Positions 24,811 through 26,980 of a stretch of 26,980 nucleotides of DNA are shown here, piece after piece; position 1 is the stretch's first letter; every line of letters starts with the position of its first letter. The translations under genes were made by a program, and so were the position numbers. Source of the stretch: Cellvibrionales bacterium UBA3090. GTDB lineage: Bacteria; Pseudomonadota; Gammaproteobacteria; Pseudomonadales; Porticoccaceae. The stretch spans positions 1-26,980 of the forward strand of contig DFBC01000124.1 in the NCBI GenBank assembly GCA_002367235.1. Reading direction: 5' to 3'. The notes beneath the pieces are model-generated. The model was not told where the DNA came from. It did not search any database and worked only from the letters and a program-made list of their open reading frames with translations.

Positions 24811-25532
24811 CCGGATTCTGAGGTTAACCCGATATCGGCTACTTCGCGATCGGTTAGCGCTCGACTTTGCCCTGGCAGTAATGAGGACTCAAGCGATAGA
24901 TTGCCGATTGCCATGCGATGCAGCGTTAGCACCTCATTATCAAACCGCCCAAACATACGTTTAATCTGATGATAACGGCCCTCCATCAGTGCCACTTCCG
25001 CCACATAATCAGAAATAATATTGAGTTCGGCGGGCCGGGTAGTGATATCTTCAAAAGAAAAATACATGCCTTCGGAAAATGCACGAACATAGTCTTCTGT
25101 TATCGGTTTTTCGAGTGTAACTCGATAGAGCTTGGCAATTTTATTTTCTGGTGTTGTGAGTCGTCGAGACCAACGACCGTCATTTGTCAGCAATAATAAT
25201 CCGGACGAATTAAAATCCAGCCGCCCCACAATATGTAAATCATGACGATCAGCCCTCTCCAGTAAATCGATTACGGTTTTGTGCCGTTCATCCTTGGTGG
25301 CACTTACCACACCGGCGGGCTTATTCATCATCAGGTAGCGGGGAACATTGGCCTGCAAGATCCGATCATCCAATACAACGTGTGAAAACTCATCGATGAC
25401 CTGATTAATTTCCGTGGCGGGGGCACCATCCACCAAAATGCGTTGCTGGGCCAGCAACGCTCTCACAGCCCGTCGGTTAATACCCGTTTGGCCACTGACA
25501 AAGCGATCCAGCCTGGCACGTTTTGATTGCAT
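24807..25532 (-). CDS. rsuA: RsuA-like rRNA pseudouridine synthase
   Basis: The 241-residue cytoplasmic enzyme has an N-terminal S4 RNA-binding domain (RLDRFVSGQTGINRRAVRAL, through about 60) and a catalytic core with YLMMNKPAG, GRLDFNSSGLLLLTND (catalytic Asp106) and EGRYHQIKRMF. The GRWSRRLTTP and EGRYHQ segments fit RsuA, which makes pseudouridine 516 in 16S rRNA, better than RluB or RluE, but the subfamily call should be checked by phylogeny. It begins 24 bases after the ArfB gene, so it is probably last in that operon. The start has only a weak ribosome site (GGAA). Confidence 0.88.
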   Translation of the reverse strand: MQSKRARLDRFVSGQTGINRRAVRALLAQQRILVDGAPATEINQVIDEFSHVVLDDRILQANVPRYLMMNKPAGVVSATKDERHKTVIDLLERADRHDLHIVGRLDFNSSGLLLLTNDGRWSRRLTTPENKIAKLYRVTLEKPITEDYVRAFSEGMYFSFEDITTRPAELNIISDYVAEVALMEGRYHQIKRMFGRFDNEVLTLHRMAIGNLSLESSLLPGQSRALTDREVADIGLTSESG

Positions 25533-25556
25533 GGTCTTATGATTCCGGTAACGCCA

Positions 25557-25973
25557 CTATTCAGGGATAGTGCGCCGCAACGCCTTGGTCTTACTGCGAA
25601 TGGCCTTGCTGTCCAGCCGTTTTTTCTGGGAGCTTTTGGTTGGCTTGGTTGGCCGCCTGACTTTTTGTACCACAGTGACCGCTTTCACAATTTCCTGCAG
25701 CCGCTCGAGGGCATCGTCCCGGTTTTTTTCCTGAGTACGAAACTTCTGCGCCTTAATCACCAGCACACCCTCTTTGGTGATGCGTTTGTCACGCAAACCT
25801 AACAATCGCTCCTTATACACATCAGGCAAAGACGATGCATTGATATCAAATCGCAGGTGAACCGCCGACGAAACCTTATTTACGTTTTGCCCTCCGGCAC
25901 CCTGCGCACGAATGGCTGAAATTTCAATTTCATCATCGGGGATGGAGGTATTTGATGTGATGGTTAGTGTCAT
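25557..25973 (-). CDS. arfB: ArfB (YaeJ) peptidyl-tRNA hydrolase, ribosome rescue
   Basis: The 138-residue protein frees stalled ribosomes lacking a stop codon by hydrolysing peptidyl-tRNA. It has the GGQ motif at 27-29 inside AQGAGGQNVNKVSSAVHLRF and the long basic C-terminal tail (VRRPTKPTKSSQKKRLDSK onward) that enters the empty mRNA channel. The length matches E. coli ArfB (140). The longer spacer and extra domains of release factors RF1 and RF2 are absent. It starts 12 bases after the stop of an unknown 84-residue gene and is followed by the RsuA-like gene, so it is part of a translation-linked operon. Confidence 0.95.
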   Translation of the reverse strand: MTLTITSNTSIPDDEIEISAIRAQGAGGQNVNKVSSAVHLRFDINASSLPDVYKERLLGLRDKRITKEGVLVIKAQKFRTQEKNRDDALERLQEIVKAVTVVQKVRRPTKPTKSSQKKRLDSKAIRSKTKALRRTIPE

Positions 25974-25985
25974 GGTTAACCAGGG

Positions 25986-26240
25986 TTAGACCTGCATATC
26001 TTCAAGGTCATCGATTAACCGCTGAATGGTCAACTTCATTTCAGGACTAAACGACTGCCTCTTATCACTTTTTAGCGAGAGTTTTATCACTTCCACCATT
26101 TCAGCTCTCACGCTTTCCAACAACTCATCCTGATAATTATTTAACGCAAAATATTCCCACTCTCTAACAGTGTAGGACTGATCTGTCACTTTCCTCATAA
26201 AAGCCAACAACTCTTTATGAAGTTTTTGTTTAATATTCAT
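25986..26240 (-). CDS. Small hypothetical protein, 84 aa, in the arfB operon
   Basis: No family is recognised. The protein is charged and predicted fully helical (KQKLHKELLAFMRKV, ELLESVRAEMVEVIKLSL, MKLTIQRLIDDLEDMQV), with no membrane segment. AAGGT before the ATG at 26240 supports translation. Only 30 bases separate it from the S4-domain gene upstream and 12 from arfB downstream, so all are likely on one transcript. Its neighbours suggest a link to RNA or translation, but nothing in the protein shows it. Confidence 0.65.
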   Translation of the reverse strand: MNIKQKLHKELLAFMRKVTDQSYTVREWEYFALNNYQDELLESVRAEMVEVIKLSLKSDKRQSFSPEMKLTIQRLIDDLEDMQV

Positions 26241-26270
26241 CTTGTTTACCTTTTACCGTACCACTAAAAA

Positions 26271-26483
26271 TTATTTAGACTGGATACGGAATTGCTCACC
26301 GTTAAACTCGATAACGTCACCCGATACAATTTTTTTTCGCTTTCTGGTTTCCACTTCACCGTTAACCAGAACCTGGCCTTGATCTATCACCATTTTTGCT
26401 TCACCACCACTGGTAACCAGGCATTCAAATTTCAGAATTTTATACAGCTCAACAGGCTCACGAGTAATTTCAATTTCTTTCAT
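26271..26483 (-). CDS. Small S4-domain RNA-binding protein, YbcJ-like
   Basis: The 70-residue protein is one S4 domain. It has the family pattern LYKILKFECLVTSGGEAK, then VIDQGQVLVNGEVETRKRKKI, then SGDVIEFNGEQFRI. E. coli YbcJ (70 residues) is the closest type; it binds RNA, and its target is not well defined. The first gene of the likely S4-unknown-arfB-rsuA operon, it is preceded by 85 non-coding bases. Its ribosome site is weak. It may act on rRNA. Confidence 0.88.
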   Translation of the reverse strand: MKEIEITREPVELYKILKFECLVTSGGEAKMVIDQGQVLVNGEVETRKRKKIVSGDVIEFNGEQFRIQSK

Positions 26484-26568
26484 AGTTTAGGGTACTTATT
26501 TTTTAGGGTGTTTATTTTCAATATCGTTTCAAGAAGTTAGCCAATAATAACGTTTAGTTTCTCACCGG

Positions 26569-26980
26569 CTACAACAACAGGTCTTCTCCAATGGGATGAT
26601 AAATGCTGGCCGAATCAATAAGAGATCCTGCGGTCAGCGCCGGGACACCATACACCTCCGCACTGACGCCATAATCCCTTTTGATCTTCTCCAGCAACAG
26701 ATCAAAGTCACCATCACCTGATAACAACACGACAGTATCGACCTCTTTTGCCGTATCCAGCACATCAATCGCAATACCCACATCCCAATCACCCTTGGCA
26801 GAACCATCGCTCCGCTGAATATAGGGTTTGAGCTTTACGGTAAAACCGATATGTTTAAGGGCATCCTGAAATTTAAGCTGTCCGTCATCCCCCCGGTGAA
26901 TGGCATAGGCCGTGGCCGAAACAATCTCACCCTGGCTGGCGATACGCTGCCATAGCTTTCGGTAATTAAACTGGCGACCA
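26569..26980 (-). CDS. NYN-domain (LabA/DUF88-type) protein, 5' end beyond the window
   Basis: The reading frame is open from the stop at 26569 to the right window edge, at least 136 residues. NYN domains have a PIN-like nuclease fold with acidic metal ligands. Visible hallmarks are SATAYAIHRGDDG near the edge, KGDWDVGIAIDVLDTA, VVLLSGDGDFDLLLEKI and EVYGV, so the Asp-rich pattern typical of the family is present. Members are predicted to cut RNA. A GTG at 26781 lies inside the domain (at the V of WDVGIA), so it is not the true start. It is upstream of the S4 gene on the same strand, 85 bases away. Confidence 0.88.
   Translation of the reverse strand, partial: GRQFNYRKLWQRIASQGEIVSATAYAIHRGDDGQLKFQDALKHIGFTVKLKPYIQRSDGSAKGDWDVGIAIDVLDTAKEVDTVVLLSGDGDFDLLLEKIKRDYGVSAEVYGVPALTAGSLIDSASIYHPIGEDLLL

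Noticed and set aside
25514..25531. TGGCACG followed by TTGC, resembling a sigma-54 promoter
   Set aside because: The GG and GC are 12 bases apart instead of 10, and the site is inside the start of the RsuA-like gene.

Overview
The window looks like chromosomal DNA of a free-living gammaproteobacterium with moderate GC content. The gene families (class I aldolase, MocR-type regulator, ArfB, an RsuA-type pseudouridine synthase, diheme cytochrome c peroxidase), ordinary Shine-Dalgarno spacing and a near-consensus sigma-54 promoter fit that group. A marine Cellvibrionales-like host is my guess and is not proven by the sequence. I see no tRNA, rRNA, CRISPR array, insertion sequence or phage gene.

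Layout. Positions 1-1532 hold the possible tail of a gene, a 69-residue orphan gene and a class I fructose-bisphosphate aldolase on the minus strand. Positions 1802-15758 form the core: a run of eight co-directional plus-strand genes. It starts with a protein joining an isoaspartate-methyltransferase-like (PCMT) domain to a GspE/PilB-type secretion ATPase, followed 14 bases later by a MoxR/YehL-like AAA+ ATPase. After a 277-base gap containing a sigma-54 promoter come two versions of the predicted peptide-ligase/peptide-tagging module described by Iyer, Aravind and colleagues in 2009. Module A has separate genes: a circularly permuted ATP-grasp, an alpha-E protein, and a transglutaminase fused to a circularly permuted glutamine-synthetase-like (DUF2126) ligase. 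Module B has ATP-grasp and alpha-E fused in one protein, followed by two transglutaminase-like proteins. All three transglutaminase-like domains keep a Cys-His-Asp triad. The NTN-hydrolase peptidase (Anbu) that often accompanies such modules is not in the window.

Positions 15966-20439 carry a YdjM-like membrane protein with its own terminator, a small unknown gene, a MocR-type regulator divergent from a small single-span membrane protein, and an exported diheme peroxidase. Positions 20529-24810 carry a four-gene minus-strand operon (AhpD-like protein, glyoxalase-fold protein, a PNPOx-flavin reductase-ferredoxin fusion, an NTF2-like protein) divergent from a LysR regulator, with a LysR-type dyad between them. 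Positions 24807-26980 carry a compact minus-strand set linked to RNA and translation (S4 protein, unknown 84-residue protein, ArfB, RsuA-like enzyme) and a NYN-domain protein running off the right end.

How the core may work: the two ATP-grasp enzymes and the GS-like ligase would form amide bonds, alpha-E would be a helical partner, and the transglutaminase-like enzymes would cleave or transfer the products. Sigma-54 control would tie module A to a signal such as nitrogen supply. The joining of this module to a PCMT-GspE fusion and a MoxR ATPase is the most unusual part of the window.
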